DNA of 64,000 nt from Actinostola sp. cb2023 (Eukaryota; Cnidaria; Anthozoa; Actiniaria; Actinostolidae): positions 186,001-250,000 of the forward strand of contig JAUJYZ010000484.1 in NCBI GenBank assembly GCA_033675265.1. The letters are read 5' to 3'. Below, piece by piece: positions 22,280-34,007 of this stretch (within the stretch, counting starts at the first letter, position 1; every line of letters begins with the position of its first letter). The translations under genes and the position numbers were made by a program. The notes under the pieces are model-generated. The model did not search any database. It was not told where the DNA came from and was given only the letters and a program-made list of their open reading frames with translations.

Positions 22280-23136
22280 GGACAGCTAGTGCCGTGAACG
22301 GAAGATTAATCCAGTTCATGCACCAGTAGAATCTATCTTAGAGTTTCTTACGGGTGAATTTAATGCTGGGAAAACCTACAGAACTCTGAATGTTTACCGT
22401 TCGGCCATTTCTAGCACTCACCCCCAGGTTGACTCATTTCGTGTAGGGGCTGAGACCATCCCTTAGTAGTGCAACTGTTGAAGGGTGCTTACAATTTAAG
22501 ACCACCTTTACCTCGGTAATCTGCTACATGGGATGTAAGTGTGGTCCTTTCATTAATTGATGGCTTAGGGCCCAATGAACCACTTTCTCTGAAGGATTTA
22601 TCCCAGAAGTTGGGCATTCTTCTTAATTGCACTTACTGCAATAGAAAGAGTTTCAGAGGTTGTTGCACACGATCTTAGATATAGGCGTTACTCCCCAGAA
22701 GGAGTGACATTTCAACTTTCCGAATTAACCAAGAAATCCAGAGTTGGACGGAATTTGAAAAGCTCTTTCCATGCCAGCTTTCCAGATAATTTTAGACTTT
22801 GTGTGGTTGAATATCTGAAAGAATATGAAAATCGCACCGCACAATTTCGTACTCTGGACCCTGTGCAACCTAACAAATTGTTGTTGTCTTATATAAGACC
22901 ACATAAACCTATCTCCTCTGAGTTCTTGAGCGCCTAGCAGGTGGTTGAAATATTTATTATCAAGAGCAGGAATTGATACGAATATCTTCAAGGCCCATTC
23001 AGTTAGGAGAGCTACTGCCTCAGCTGCCATTAACATAGGGATTTCCTTAGAAGAGATCTTGACTGGTCATCTGACAACACATTTAGTACACGATTTTACT
23101 CTTGGCCACGACATCCTACTACTGCTCTGTCATTAA
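22280..23136 (+). pseudogene. DIRS tyrosine recombinase remnant
   Basis: Pieces in shifting frames: LNVYRSAISSTHPQVDSF near 22390 (typical start of the YR domain), and FKAHSVRRATASAA at 22990-23030 with the conserved HxxR box. The final Tyr region is degraded. Several stops. Confidence 0.75.
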
Positions 23137-23182
23137 TAAGTGGGAATAGTAAGAACACAATTAAGTCCTCTTCTTTAAAGTC

Positions 23183-23292
23183 ACATTGTTATATGAGGCG
23201 ACTGTTCTGAAGTATAATCACAGATTATACCACGGCCGAGTATAAGATGGATTATACGAAGATAAAGGAGACGAATATAACAATGTCCCTCC
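23183..23292. repeat. DIRS internal complementary region
   Basis: 23186-23215 is the inverse of 19962-19996 (CATTGTTATATGA...GACTGTTCTGAAGTAT); 23243-23292 is the inverse of about 24343-24391 (TTATATTCGTCTCCTTTATC). Known to template end completion in DIRS elements. Confidence 0.82.
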
Positions 23293-23550
23293 CGCCTCAC
23301 CCAGGTTCATTTTGCTCGACTTGAGAACAAATTTGGCCTTAGTTTGTTCTAACCCTTATATATTAGTTTCTTTCACAGAGTTCATGTTGGCATGACTCGG
23401 GATTAAAGTTATAGATCGTTTACTATTTATCTATGTTTCAAGTTGGTTAATAATGTGTCTCTTAGATGCTCAATAAAATGACGACGAGCAAGACAGGGCG
23501 CTAGGACTTATGGGATACATTATGTTTATTATGCTACTTTTGTCTTTTAA

Positions 23551-24083
23551 ATGTGGTTAAATGAAATTTAGGCAAAGTTAAACTAAGCCAAGGGTTCGCT
23601 ATCTCCAGCTGGTGGTGTGCGTGCACGCTGGCGAGTCACTCTGACCTCCAGCGATCGTCGGCTGGCGGAGTTATCGGCTTGTGTGTGACGATCAATATTC
23701 ATTTTGTCGCCTTTGCCTGAGTCGCGACCTTGTTAGGTCACGTGTGTGTGTACGCTAATTCACGTGGGGTTTGGCCATATGCCAGGTTTTGATGGGCAAC
23801 CAGTAAAGGTAAGTTTTCCTATCCGAGTTTTCCTATCAGTTCATGTGTGTTATGTTCATACAAGCAGTCAACTTGGCATGTGTTTTTGTATCCCGCTCCG
23901 GGACAGTGTCAGCTTTTAGATTGTAATTAGCATGCTTCACCACGTGTCCAGATCATGCTGGCCACGTGATTGTTATATCACGGGTCGTTGTTCTTGTACT
24001 TGGTACAAGTCGTACGGTTCACATTACTGCTGTGTATTGAGCTGTGTGTGACTAGTGCTTCGTCACGTCCTGAATTTAGTTCC

Positions 24084-24144
<61 letters not shown>

Positions 24145-24295
24145 CCCTTTGGTTAATTTAGTTTTATTCTCCACTTATTTCTCAGTGTGACGGGTGCTCA
24201 GTGGGTTGAGACAGGGTTGCTATGGTTACCACATTCGTAAACAGGGACCTCCCACTGATCAAGCACCTAAGCCAAAATTCATCTTCGCAATGAGT
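23551..24295. mobile_element. 745-bp insertion in the DIRS right repeat
   Basis: Comparing the two terminal repeats shows extra DNA here, bounded by TTAA on both sides (23547-23550, 24296-24299). It carries a run of 53 C at 24085-24137. No clear TIRs. Its left edge (AAATGAAATTTAGGCAA) also occurs inverted at about 38370-38396. Confidence 0.65.
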
Positions 24296-24573
24296 TTAAT
24301 TTGCTGTAATTTAGTATAACAGAGCGAAATAATGTGTGTTACACATTGTTATATTCGTCTCCTTTATCTTCGTATAATCCATCTTATACTGCAGGTCGCA
24401 AGCGGCCCTGATATAATATGTGATTATATGTATATAAATAATATGTATATTATACACGAGGAAGGAACCACACCATGAGCCAATAACAATTAATGGCCTC
24501 CTGACCACACCCATAGTGAACTAGTTGTTCGACAAGAAACAATAATCTTTTGAGCAAATTTAATAACCTAAAT

Positions 24574-24751
24574 ACAGTCGAACCTTCTCACAACGGCCAC
24601 GTCGGAACGAACTTTTGTGGCCGTTGTGTAGAGGTGGCCGATGTGAGGTTTGAAAATTGAAAAACGAGTAAACGTGTGGGCAGGCTGGTGGCCGGAGCAA
24701 AACACTCTTGCCGTTAGAGAGAGGTGGCCGTTAGTAGAGCCGACTGTACTT
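24574..24751. mobile_element. MITE of the ACAGTCRAACC type
   Basis: Left end TACAGTCGAACCTTCTCACA; right end GAGCCGACTGTA. Inner GTGGCCGTTG repeats. Related to the elements at 48.6-49.3 kb; TA duplication likely (pogo/Tc1-like). Confidence 0.65.
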
Positions 24752-25086
24752 AATAGCGTACATCTTCAGTAGACACCAAATATATAAGAACCTTTTTAGG
24801 CTAACCTGGAAAAACCTAGGTTCTTATACGCGGGTTTTGCATAGGAAATCATATGGTTTTTCACGTGCAATTCGGGATAAATTTGATCGAGTAAGTTTAT
24901 AAAGAGTACCAAAATTGCTGTAAGGGCGTTCACTCGGCGGGTTTTGGTGTCATGGCACAACTACTTGCTTCGGCTGTTAACATATTGTTGTGTAGTGATC
25001 TCTATAGACAACGTCTTACGAATACTTTCGCAGTAGTCGACTTAGTGGCTTTGTCGAGTTACTTGTGGAAAATACGTGTTTTTTTT

Positions 25087-25334
25087 AAATTAAAATTAAA
25101 ATTAAAATTAAAATTAAAATTAAAATTAAAATTAAAATTAAAATTAAAATTAAAATTAAAATTAAAATTAAAATTAAAATTAAAATTAAAATTAAAATTA
25201 AAATTAAAATTAAAATTAAAATTAAAATTAAAATTAAAATTAAAATTAAAATTAAAATTAAAATTAAAATTAAAATTAAAATTAAAATTAAAATTAAAAT
25301 TAAAATTAAAATTAAAATTAAAATTAAAATTAAT
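25087..25334. repeat. (ATTAAA)n hexanucleotide microsatellite, about 41 copies
   Basis: Nearly perfect array of 246 bp ending at the TIR of the next element. Open frames across it (Lys-Leu, Asn-Phe) are artefacts of the six-base unit. Confidence 0.97.
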
Positions 25335-26434
25335 CACTAGGGCGCACTATTCAAACTTCATTGAATATTCATGATACTTTATGATGACGTCATTAGCATT
25401 ATTTAAGACCAACTTAATTATGCAAAGGCGTCTGTTCGCAACGTTCGGAAGTAAGCTAACCCCTACTTTGGCTGACTTATTAGCACTCCGTGCTACTCCC
25501 TGTTGGTTATTCGACAGGGAGGGCCTACCCATACCTTAATGCTAATAAGGCAGCAGAAAGGATATTGTACTATAAAAGATAAGGTACCTAGGGTAAGTTC
25601 GTTGGATCTGTCAATCAAATCTACCGAGACGTCACCGAGAGAGGATCTCAAGAACTGCAAGCTCTATAAATCAACTCAAATGAACAAGAAACTGTGGAAA
25701 TAAGTACTAAAAACGCAAATGGATAATTTTTGTTGTACAATTCACTATCACTTTTCACTTTGGTAAAATAAAATTATGGTTATCGTTTCTATCGTAAGTT
25801 ATCCTAAAATGTACCCGCCAAGACATGGCCGAAATACCACTTGCGAATTAAATATACTCACAGCATAGGTTTCGAAACCTTACCGGCCTTTACCATGAAA
25901 GTACAGAGATGTACAAATGCTCGACACATTTACCTCGTAACAAGACGCCTTCGCGGCGAACGACGTCGTTCGTCTTGTTATGGTGACGACGAAGCTGGCG
26001 AAGAACGTAACTTGTGTGATGAAAACAATACTCTTGTCGCTTTATGTAGAAATGAACGAACATAGTTTTATGCTTGGAAATGCTTACTACATACAGGCAA
26101 AGAGGATTTCGCTTCATGAATTTCTAGGCCTGGATAATAAGTACGGATGTTGATTGTTGTGATACATGGCGCGCGAAATTCAAAACATTCTTCGTACGCG
26201 TGGTGCGAATGAAAATCGTATAGATAATTACCGAATACGAAAAATATTGACACATCTGTCTATTATAACTGTTTTAGACGTAAATTTACAATTTCTTCAT
26301 TGACTTTGCTGTTGAAATGTGACTTTATTAAGAAAATGATTTTACCCCGTTCAACCATTGTCCGCCATATTCAAACTCATTATTATTCAAAACATTGTGG
26401 GCGGAGCGATGCCCTTTTATAGTGCGCCTTCGTG
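25335..26434. mobile_element. 1.1 kb TIR element between two microsatellites
   Basis: Left end CACTAGGGCGCACTATTC, right end inverse of CACGAAGGCGCACTATAA. Each end abuts a hexanucleotide microsatellite, which hides any target duplication. Includes a 16-bp perfect palindrome CGAACGACGTCGTTCG (25957-25972) within a longer ACAAGACG inverted pair. No gene recognised. Confidence 0.6.
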
Positions 26435-26436
26435 TT

Positions 26437-26672
26437 TAAGATTAAGATTAAGATTAAGATTAAGATTAAGATTAAGATTAAGATTAAGATTAAGATTAAG
26501 ATTAAGATTAAGATTAAGATTAAGATTAAGATTAAGATTAAGATTAAGATTAAGATTAAGATTAAGATTAAGATTAAGATTAAGATTAAGATTAAGATTA
26601 AGATTAAGATTAAGATTAAGATTAAGATTAAGATTAAGATTAAGATTAAGATTAAGATTAAGATTAAGATTA
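26437..26672. repeat. (GATTAA)n hexanucleotide microsatellite, about 39 copies
   Basis: Nearly perfect array; differs from the one at 25087 by a single base per unit. The last few units change to ATTAAA. Arg-Leu, Ile-Leu and Lys-Ile frames here are not genes. Confidence 0.97.
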
Positions 26673-26795
26673 AAATTAAAATCAAAATCTACCAGCAAGC
26701 GATACATAATGTCAGTTGTCGACGAGATGACTTCAGCAGGAGGGACGGGGTGACTATTGTTCTTGGATTACCATTTCCATTCAATCATACCTAGC

Positions 26796-26905
26796 GGTGC
26801 GGTGCGGTGCGGTGCGGTGCGGTGCGGTGCGGTGCGGTGCGGTGCGGTGCGGTGCGGTGCGGTGCGGTGCGGTGCGGTGCGGTGCGGTGCGGTGCGGTGC
26901 GGTGC
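26796..26905. repeat. (GGTGC)22 pentanucleotide microsatellite
   Basis: 22 exact units, GC-rich within AT-rich DNA. Open frames in all phases are artefacts. Confidence 0.98.
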
Positions 26906-27400
26906 CGTACGGTATGGCGGGAAGGGAGACTCCCCAAGCGGGGCAGCCTCAATGGTATCAGTCTCATGTCGGTAGCGTCGGCAGAAGATTATATTAGTTT
27001 GCAATTTGTTGCCGAGAATAGGTGGGGGGATGGCGCAGATAAGCAACTTTGTCACAAGACTAATACAAACTTATTGGATTTATTGGAGGGGCTTATACAT
27101 GTATGCAGCACGTTTTTATGCTATCGTGACATTTTGGACGAATGCTTTCTGTTCGGAGTTCTGAGTTTTGGGAGGAAGAACCATGTTTTCCCTATTACAC
27201 GACGTTTCGGACGTAGGCCTTTATTATGTTTAGGGTTGTGTCTGGTTTCACAAAAGGATGAGACAACTGGGAACTGGTGCCGAAGGGCCGATTATTCCCA
27301 TATCTTAATAACCACACCCTTGAATTTGTGCGGATTTCCATAGTGAGAATATATCACGATTTCTATTGTGTTTTCCACAGGAATTATTAATGAATTTCAT
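26906..27400. other. Unassigned DNA
   Basis: An open frame runs out of the pentanucleotide array to 27343, without recognised motifs after it. Probably noncoding. Confidence 0.3.
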
Positions 27401-27414
27401 AATATACAACTTAC

Positions 27415-27518
27415 ATTTGTGTATTGAGTACGCCGCTTGTGTTCTCCCGTTACATTGTCGTAGATAAACAGAGTCTGTCCTGACTTACATTGGTATTCTG
27501 TCCATTCAATATCCATTA
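27415..27518 (-). pseudogene. Decayed second copy of the WW exon
   Basis: Same 104-bp length and same GTAAGT donor as the exon at 1756-1859, with flanks alike for roughly 30 bp each side. Here the codons for the second Trp and the following Pro have become CGG and CGT (both Arg), which would destroy the WW fold. The start ATG of the segment is still present. Confidence 0.5.
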
Positions 27519-27807
27519 CTTTCAACTTTTAATAAACCTTTCTTGCTATAACATAAAAAAAAATATGTTACTTCAAAGCATGAACTTTCAATAGTACAGT
27601 ATTACTTTATTTTTTTATTTTTTTATTTAATGATTTGTCAAGAGCAGGTGGGTTTCCAAAAGAACACAAGGTCCCCTACAAGGTAAACCACCCAAGACAG
27701 CTCCGTAAAATAAGTAACCCATCCCAAGATACGCCCCACGTTACAAAAAATTAAATAACACATTACCTGATGAAAAAAATCGAATTATAACTATAAGCAT
27801 TAATGGA

Positions 27808-28162
27808 CTTGTGTCACCTGTCACGTGACTTTTTAAAATTTCACCGAAGGCAAACGAAAATATCATAACTTGAAAGAGCATACTAAAATTAGTAAAAGTT
27901 GAAAATTTCAAAAGAATCAAGCAAATAAGACAAAAGTTAAAGGCTTTCAAAGTGTCCCGCTTTGACAAGGATTTGTTGCCCTCCAACATACATTTCCATA
28001 CAAAAAAGGCAAAGTTTGAATGCATGTAACTATTGCCTTATTTACTTACTTCTCTTCAAACTTTCCACTTTTACTAACTTTGGTATGCTCTTTCCAGTTA
28101 TGGTATTTTCGTTTGCCTTCGGTGAAAATTTAAAAAGTCACGTGACAGGTGACACAAGCTCA
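27808..28162. mobile_element. 355-bp foldback MITE
   Basis: Arms of about 150 bp begin CTTGTGTCACCTGTCACGTG. Inverse copy ends at 28162. Flanks ATTAATGGA and CTCATTGGA are only partly alike, so the target duplication is unclear. Confidence 0.75.
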
Positions 28163-28574
28163 TTGGAAGAGCTTCGGTTAACCTGAATGCAGCCTGATAT
28201 AAGTCAACATCTTGTTGTTTCATTGCTAGCAGCTAAGTTAGATATTGAAATCTCTTGACTACTTTGTCTTTGACCATAAGCATTCAATGAAACTGAATAC
28301 ATATTAGGGTGACTGCCTAACTTGGAGATATATTTAGACAACAATGAACATGCGTGCACACGAATACCACTGAGTTACCATGACAATCTCATAGACACGT
28401 CACCCCCTTTTCTGATCACATCAGCCACCAAGTGATAAAAGCAAGGTAAGGAATAGTTCGACCCGGACTTCGGTGACCTCCAAAGAGAGAGGAAGTCGAA
28501 TCGAAAGCGGAGCCATTCTACGCAGAGAAGCCCTACAAAGCCTACACTGAAGTGTCATGTTACAAGGTAACTGA

Positions 28575-29010
28575 GTGTCCTACCTTCACAGACACAAGCG
28601 TAGAATAGCGATGGCAAACAGTGAAAGGGTCACAAAAGTGTGTTTCTCTTGTCTCAACAAAGGTCATCAGACGAAGAACTGTCGCTCAAAGAAGAAGTGT
28701 TACGATTCCACCATCCCCTTTAACACGTGGATCCGCCGTCGGTCATCGGTGTTGCCTCAATGTTAGATCAGAATGTAATATTACCCGTAGCCAGGGATTG
28801 CCGTTTGACCCAGTCACAAAACGATCCAAGCTAGGATGGTTCGTCATTGGCTCCGATAGCCACAAAGGGAAATCGCCAATCTGCTTCATTAGCATCGCCA
28901 ACCCGATAAACCTTAAAAGGTTTTGTGAACTCGAGATTCTTGGAATACAGGCTCCAGAGTGCTCTTGCAAAACGCTTTATTACTCGAGAATATATGGAGT
29001 TGATGGATGA
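28575..29010 (+). pseudogene. BEL/Pao gag zinc knuckle and pol start
   Basis: CFSCLNKGHQTKNC fits CX2CX4HX4C of gag nucleocapsid, followed by a Lys-rich tail. Another frame then shows LGWFVIGSDSHKG, typical of the BEL protease-RT junction. At least one frameshift between them. Confidence 0.7.
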
Positions 29011-29490
29011 TGCTTCGTGTAAGCTACTAAATGGACGGTATTCCGATCCATAGGCCTTTCATGGAAAAGGAACAAGCATCTGTTGCCAAATAACTACGTT
29101 CTAGCAGAAAATAGATTGTTCTCCTTTAATTAGAGAAAAGTCTCCTCAAGAATAGTAAGAAAGCTGATAGGTACAACGACGCGATAACAGAATACGAAAG
29201 GAATGGCTGGGCTCGTTTTTGACCAATCAAGAGCTATCAGCCGTCAGAACGCCAGTGTACTATTTGCCTCATTACGGAGTGTATCATCCATAAATAAAAT
29301 AAAATAATTACTGTTTAACGTGTCAGTGTTTACTGTTAGTGGGGACCCGACTCTCATACTCACTTCTTACTATATTCTATACACGCAACACTCATCTCAT
29401 TAGTTCGATTTTATTGAGGGAGGAAAGCCGGAGTACCTGGAGGAAAACCCTCGAAGCAAGGGAGAGAGCAAACTGACAAACTCAACTCAC

Positions 29491-29990
29491 ATGAAGTGCC
29501 CGGTCCGTAAAAAAAGAGCACGCCCATCAGAGTGCCCAGCTTATCTGTATCAAGGCGTGTCCCTGAAGGGTCCTTGTCTGATCGGCAACCTACTCGGAGT
29601 ACTCCTATACTTCCAAGAAAAGCCAATCGCATTCGTCGGAGATATGATATCTCCAAAATATTCTTGCAAATGCTCCTTCCTGAAGAATATACTCCCGTTC
29701 ACCGGTTTCTTTGGAGAGATCTCGACCTAACGAGGAGTCTACCGTCTGCGCCATTCATCTGGTGAGTCACCTTTGGCGACAAGCCCTTGCCAGACATGGC
29801 AAGATCGTCATGCTAAAAATGGCAGGTGATAATGAAAGAGAGAATCCTTCCACAGCAACAATACTACGATGAGATAGGTACATGTACATGGACGACCTTA
29901 TATACTCATGTTCAAACTCGCAATGGGCGCTCGACAGCATCGGAGAACTAGAAAGAGTGTTGGCAACTGGCTAAGCCCAAACAGTACCTA
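29491..29990 (+). pseudogene. BEL/Pao reverse transcriptase fragments
   Basis: GPCLIGNLLGVL and EKPIAFVGDM correspond to the RT fingers/palm start; FLQMLLPEE and HRFLWRDLD follow in the next frame; YMDD (29885-29896) in a third. Frame changes make it inactive. Confidence 0.75.
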
Positions 29991-30301
29991 TAGTTGACTG
30001 GGCCCAAAGAGGAAATCATCAGAGTTGGTGATTGGCTGAAAATCTCAGAAGACATACGACCAGACTCACCCATTCCTACTGCCAGCCAAGCATCACATCT
30101 CCTACCTGGTCGTACTAGAAACACATAACAATGTATCTCATGCAGGTTGTGAAAGAACCTTGAGAGAGAGTCGCCACCAATTAACTCAGATTGTACGTGG
30201 ACGAGGCCTTGCCAAGAAAATTGAGATGCGTCACATGAAGAATAAAATAAATATTTTATTTATTTTAAATTATTATTTGAGGGCCATGAGTTCATCAGTG
30301 A

Positions 30302-30332
30302 AAACTGTTAAATGTACCCTCGTGAAATAAAG

Positions 30333-30405
<73 letters not shown>
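30302..30405. repeat. (TTA)n microsatellite after a retroelement-like tail
   Basis: GTGAAATAAAGTTTATTATT leads into about 24 exact ATT units. The AATAAA-TTTATTATT form resembles 3' ends of non-LTR retrotransposons or SINEs. Confidence 0.85.
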
Positions 30406-30406
<1 letters not shown>

Positions 30407-30490
30407 GAAGAAAACAGCGACAGCCTCCACGCTCAACACTGAAGACAGATCTTCCCCATGAAAGGCTTAAGATCTTCTTACTTCTTACTT

Positions 30491-30532
30491 CATGCGCGGC
30501 CGTGTTGTATTGGTAGATATATATTATACAAC
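30491..30532. repeat. Perfect palindrome ACGGCCGTGTTGTAT
   Basis: CACGGCC/GGCCGTG-centred halves CGGCCGTGTTGTAT and ATACAACACGGCCG around a 13-bp AT loop. A weaker GTGTTGTATC...GATACAACAC pair lies at 31740-31799. Confidence 0.75.
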
Positions 30533-30590
30533 ACGGCCGTGAATGCTGTAACTGGCTTCTAAACCTCCATACAAATTTGACAATATCTAA

Positions 30591-31376
30591 AGGCGCGTTC
30601 ACACCTGAAGTGAATTATAATCGCTCCGAGTATGATTACTCTGATTATAATTAATTCAATACAATGTTGTTCTACTCGTGTTCACACTTGTAATGAAATA
30701 CTGGAGTTAGCAAAGTAACCACGCATTCAAAATGACACCTAAAAGGCGTTGTGCATTTTTTATACCTTTTCAAGACCTAGAAGCGAAGAAAAGGGCTATA
30801 CATAAATATATGTTAGGAGAAGAACAGTTGACTTGAGAGGCGGCGCCTTCGTGTGATGCATTTTTATTTAAGGCAGTTTGTCAGCTATTTATTTATCTTC
30901 AATTATATTGATTGGCATCGATCAAGCGTCCTTCAAAATTAACAGTCTGGATGCGTACGAGAGAGAGGTATGTGGGCTGGTGGAATGTTGGCCGCTTCTG
31001 GTGTATCCTGCATTCGCCATTCCCTGCAAATGTTATCCCAAATACCCTTCTTATTGTGCATAGTATTCAAATTACTTTGAACGGTTTCATTGCTCCAGAA
31101 AGACATGGGGCTCTCCTTGATAACAGCCTATGCTGACGAGCCTACCCTGTTAAAATATGTATATATTATTATTATTATTATTTGTTTCGTCGTTTCACCA
31201 CTGACTCTCCGCTACTTTGAATTACGAAGTGCATTTACTTCAAACAACCCCTGTGAGGTCGTTTGAAGTAATTGTGATTCGATTGTAATTGGTGACTATC
31301 ATTCGGAGGTGTGAACGCATTCCAATTATACTTCAATCACAATTCAATTATAATTATAGTCTAATGTGAACGCGCC
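30591..31376. mobile_element. 786-bp TIR element with TAA flanks
   Basis: Ends AGGCGCGTTCACAC and inverse. TAA at 30588-30590 and 31377-31379, PIF/Harbinger-like. Subterminal ATTATAATT repeats. The inner open frames (30878-31136) are not recognised. Confidence 0.7.
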
Positions 31377-31379
31377 TAA

Positions 31380-31892
31380 GATAGCATTACATAATTCTAC
31401 AGCAAATAACGCAAGATCACAACACTTTCTTGTGAAGGTACTTGTGACATCACTGTCATGCGCAGGACACACCTCAACTCATCCCACATGCTAAAGAGGT
31501 CTTGCATTTGTACATGTAAGTAGGAAGCTGTAAGGATTATCGAAACTTGCTGTCGGTGCTATGCAAAGGCCAATGTCCCGAGTAAATGAGGCCTTTGCAT
31601 GACCTGTGTTACAGGCAATCACTTATAAATCACTTATAAAGAACTGATTGATAAAACATTAGGTCTGTATCACTGATACAAACACTCATCAGTGTCTGTA
31701 TCTGGGTATACAGATCCATGCATGTGACTGATCGAGGCTGTGTTGTATCGATGGATAAGATACAAGCCGAAGGCGAGTATATATATACCTGATACAACAC
31801 GACCTGTGAAGGTCAGTGATGTGATACTAAAACTGAGACCTTTGCCTAGCCTTCTGATGAGCAGAGCTAGTAAGATGAACAGCCCTCAGTTC
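31380..31892. other. Unassigned DNA
   Basis: AT-rich with the weak palindrome noted at 31740-31799. No gene seen. Confidence 0.3.
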
Positions 31893-32075
31893 ATATAATC
31901 ATGAAGAGGCACATAAAACCAGAGTTCCCGAAGACACATAGCAAGTAGAGGATCACATTCACGTCCAGAGTTGAGAGCTGAATTGAAACAACAGCTGCAT
32001 TGTCGCAATACACTTGAATATGTGAACCCACCCAGCGTGATCCCCAGAGATGGACGGCCACGACAATAGTCAAGG
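31893..32075 (-). pseudogene. RNase H fragment of a tyrosine-recombinase retroelement
   Basis: The minus strand reads LWGSRWVGSHIQVYCDNAAV, then a VNVILYLL stretch, the pattern of the RNase H domain in DIRS/Ngaro-type elements (catalytic DN). About 60 codons, no start codon, isolated. Not from the DIRS copy at 20 kb by sequence. Confidence 0.5.
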
Positions 32076-32079
32076 CTAG

Positions 32080-33400
32080 CCTCCGCAGGCGTCTCCCATA
32101 TATAGAACTGGGCTTCCTGTGTTAGGTGGTCTTCTATACTGGGCTTCCTGTATTAGCTGAGTGAGCCCGAGTCCCTCTCGGCCTTCAGCCTCGCACAGGG
32201 ATCCCAGAAAAGCACAGGGATCCCACAGAAAAAGCAAAGGGATCTCCCAATCTCAGAAAGGGTTGCATGCAGAGGTGGCTAAGTCAAGGCCTCGAAATGA
32301 TGGATAGAAGAAAACCTGCATGGCAGAACATCAGCTGGAAAGGGATTATGAAAGAACTGATCGTTCGTCCAGTCACTGCAACCAGTCAGACAATGCATTG
32401 GTTTCAAACGGAGCTGGGATGAAATTACACCATTGTACACATGCAGAAAACGCTGTCACTATGCAATGATTGACATAATGATGATTTGTCATGACAGAAT
32501 GCAGAAGCTCCAACCTATGGGTGAGAAACGGTCTAGTCTGCTTTGCCTGACACATTTAGAAATGAAAACTAGTTTATAATAATAACAAGACACTCAATGA
32601 GCGTACACTCGGGCATTGAGAATGAGAATGACAGTTGCGTGACGAGGGAGACTAGTGTGTCGGTGAGCATAGATCACGGGCAACAGGTCATGTAGAGTCA
32701 GTATTTTGGGTAATTTTTGTATTTTCCGTATCGCTTATAAGCTCTCCGAGGCTAGCTCTGTTATTGTCTGTATTTGTTTCTGATGACCTTTAGACTATCC
32801 GAACCCCGACAGTAATCTGAACCCCGACATCTGGTTTCATTTATGACGTCATGACAATCAGTGACAGTTGCGAGGGAGACTATGTGTCGGGTGAGTACGT
32901 ACTTGATACGTCTTGAGGTTGCATAGGTCAGATGGTTCTGATAACGCCCTCACGTTTGTTTATGTTAAATATATTTTAAGCTTACAAAGGCTTCAATAGC
33001 ACTATTTTCAGTCAATCATGCTTCTTCAATACAATATCATTTCTCTGATGTCATGACAATCAGTGACAGTTGCGCGACGAGGGAGACTATGTGTCGGGTG
33101 AGTACATACATGTACTTGATACGTCTTGAGGTTGCATAGGTCAGATGGTTCTGACGCGTTTGTTTTTGCTAAATATATTTTAAGCGAGCTTCTAGTCCTT
33201 CTACCACTTCTAGTCATCGAATGATGAACTAGAATCCTGACCTTTTAATAGCTTGAACATCTACAGCTGCTTTCAAAACTAAGATTCAAATCTACTTGAG
33301 TCCTGTGTGTCGTTTGTTTTCCCTTATCTGCTGAGTAATCCTGAAACTCGATACGATTAAATACGTCGCCTACTTTCTTCATTCTTTGACCAAACAAAAC
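32080..33400. other. Unassigned DNA with a 200-bp duplicated block
   Basis: 32844-32983 and 33050-33185 are near copies (GACAATCAGTGACAGTTGCG, then CTTGATACGTCTTGAGGTTG). A shorter part occurs at 32628-32666. No genes. Confidence 0.55.
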
Positions 33401-33427
33401 TACTAAAACCGAAAACAACGAACAAGA

Positions 33428-33471
33428 AAGCCCATTTTATAACTCAGGCTTCCTTCGGAAGGGCCCGAGTA
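33428..33471. repeat. ACTCGGGC hairpin family member
   Basis: TTATAACTCAGGC...GCCCGAGT stem with a CTTCCTTCGGAAGG inner stem. Related hairpins at 346-380, 43672-43705 and 62764-62793, always followed on one side by TTATAAAATGG or its inverse. Confidence 0.7.
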
Positions 33472-34007
33472 ATAATAAAATAATATATATAATGGGACTG
33501 CAGTCCACGTTTGGTATATTATGTACAAGTTCTTCGAGAAGACCAGGTGGTCAGAAGGGTCAGGAGCTCGGTAATTCTCTTGGCCGGGTGTCACTGAAAT
33601 TGTCATCTGCATGGTATCGAATAAAACTCCAAGACATACATGTACATGTACATGTACCACCGAAAAATAATAATTCAGAACACATATTACAGTAAAGAGC
33701 AACTACTATGGCTGGTGATTACAATATGAGTACAGTTCATGTCATTCGAACCCAATTATACACTTTCCTACAAATTTAATATATTACATAAATTGTACAT
33801 GTACATAATTACATAAACAAAGAGGACCTATTATGTATGCAATGTGTACATCATTTTAAACGACAATCTAAGACCTAGCTATAACTGGTATAAATTGCAG
33901 ATCGATCCGACTAACGTTTTGATGTACCTGTCCAGTATCAAGACAGTAATATAAATACATGCTTTAATAGTTTAATAATATAAATTACAGAGTAAATAAA
34001 CCATGTC

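Larger units (their letters stand above)
19962..24430 (+). mobile_element. DIRS-type tyrosine-recombinase retrotransposon (decayed)
   Basis: Order: left inverted terminal repeat 19962-20117, gag-like fragments, RT with YLDD (21143-21154), RNase H (ETDAS near 21622), tyrosine recombinase (HSVRR at 22996-23010), internal complementary region 23183-23292, right inverted repeat in two pieces (23472-23550 and 24296-24430). The internal region is the reverse complement of the outer left end in its first half and of the outer right end in its second half. This is the structure known for DIRS elements, which use it to form circular intermediates. Coding parts have several frameshifts and stops, so this copy is dead. 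A 745-bp insertion splits the right repeat. Confidence 0.9.
28440..30240 (+). mobile_element. Decayed BEL/Pao LTR retrotransposon remnant
   Basis: Pieces in the expected order on the plus strand: a CCHC zinc knuckle (28641-28690), a protease/RT-upstream part, RT fragments (29550-29900) with YMDD at 29885-29896, and the zinc-binding start of integrase (30076-30220, LPAKHHISYLV and CERTLRESRHQ). Everything between RT and integrase is deleted. Frameshifts and stops are many. No LTRs were seen. Confidence 0.8.

Noticed and set aside
25335..26434. CACTA-superfamily assignment
   Set aside because: Only the left end reads CACTA; the right end reads CACGA, and no 3-bp duplication can be seen because of the microsatellites.
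24952..26794. Open frames of 89-140 codons through hexanucleotide arrays
   Set aside because: All are Lys-Leu, Asn-Phe, Arg-Leu, Ile-Leu or Lys-Ile repeats created by a six-base unit; no flanking gene structure.
26757..27343. 178-codon frame from the GGTGC array
   Set aside because: Starts inside the pentamer microsatellite and continues into sequence without any recognised motif or splice context.
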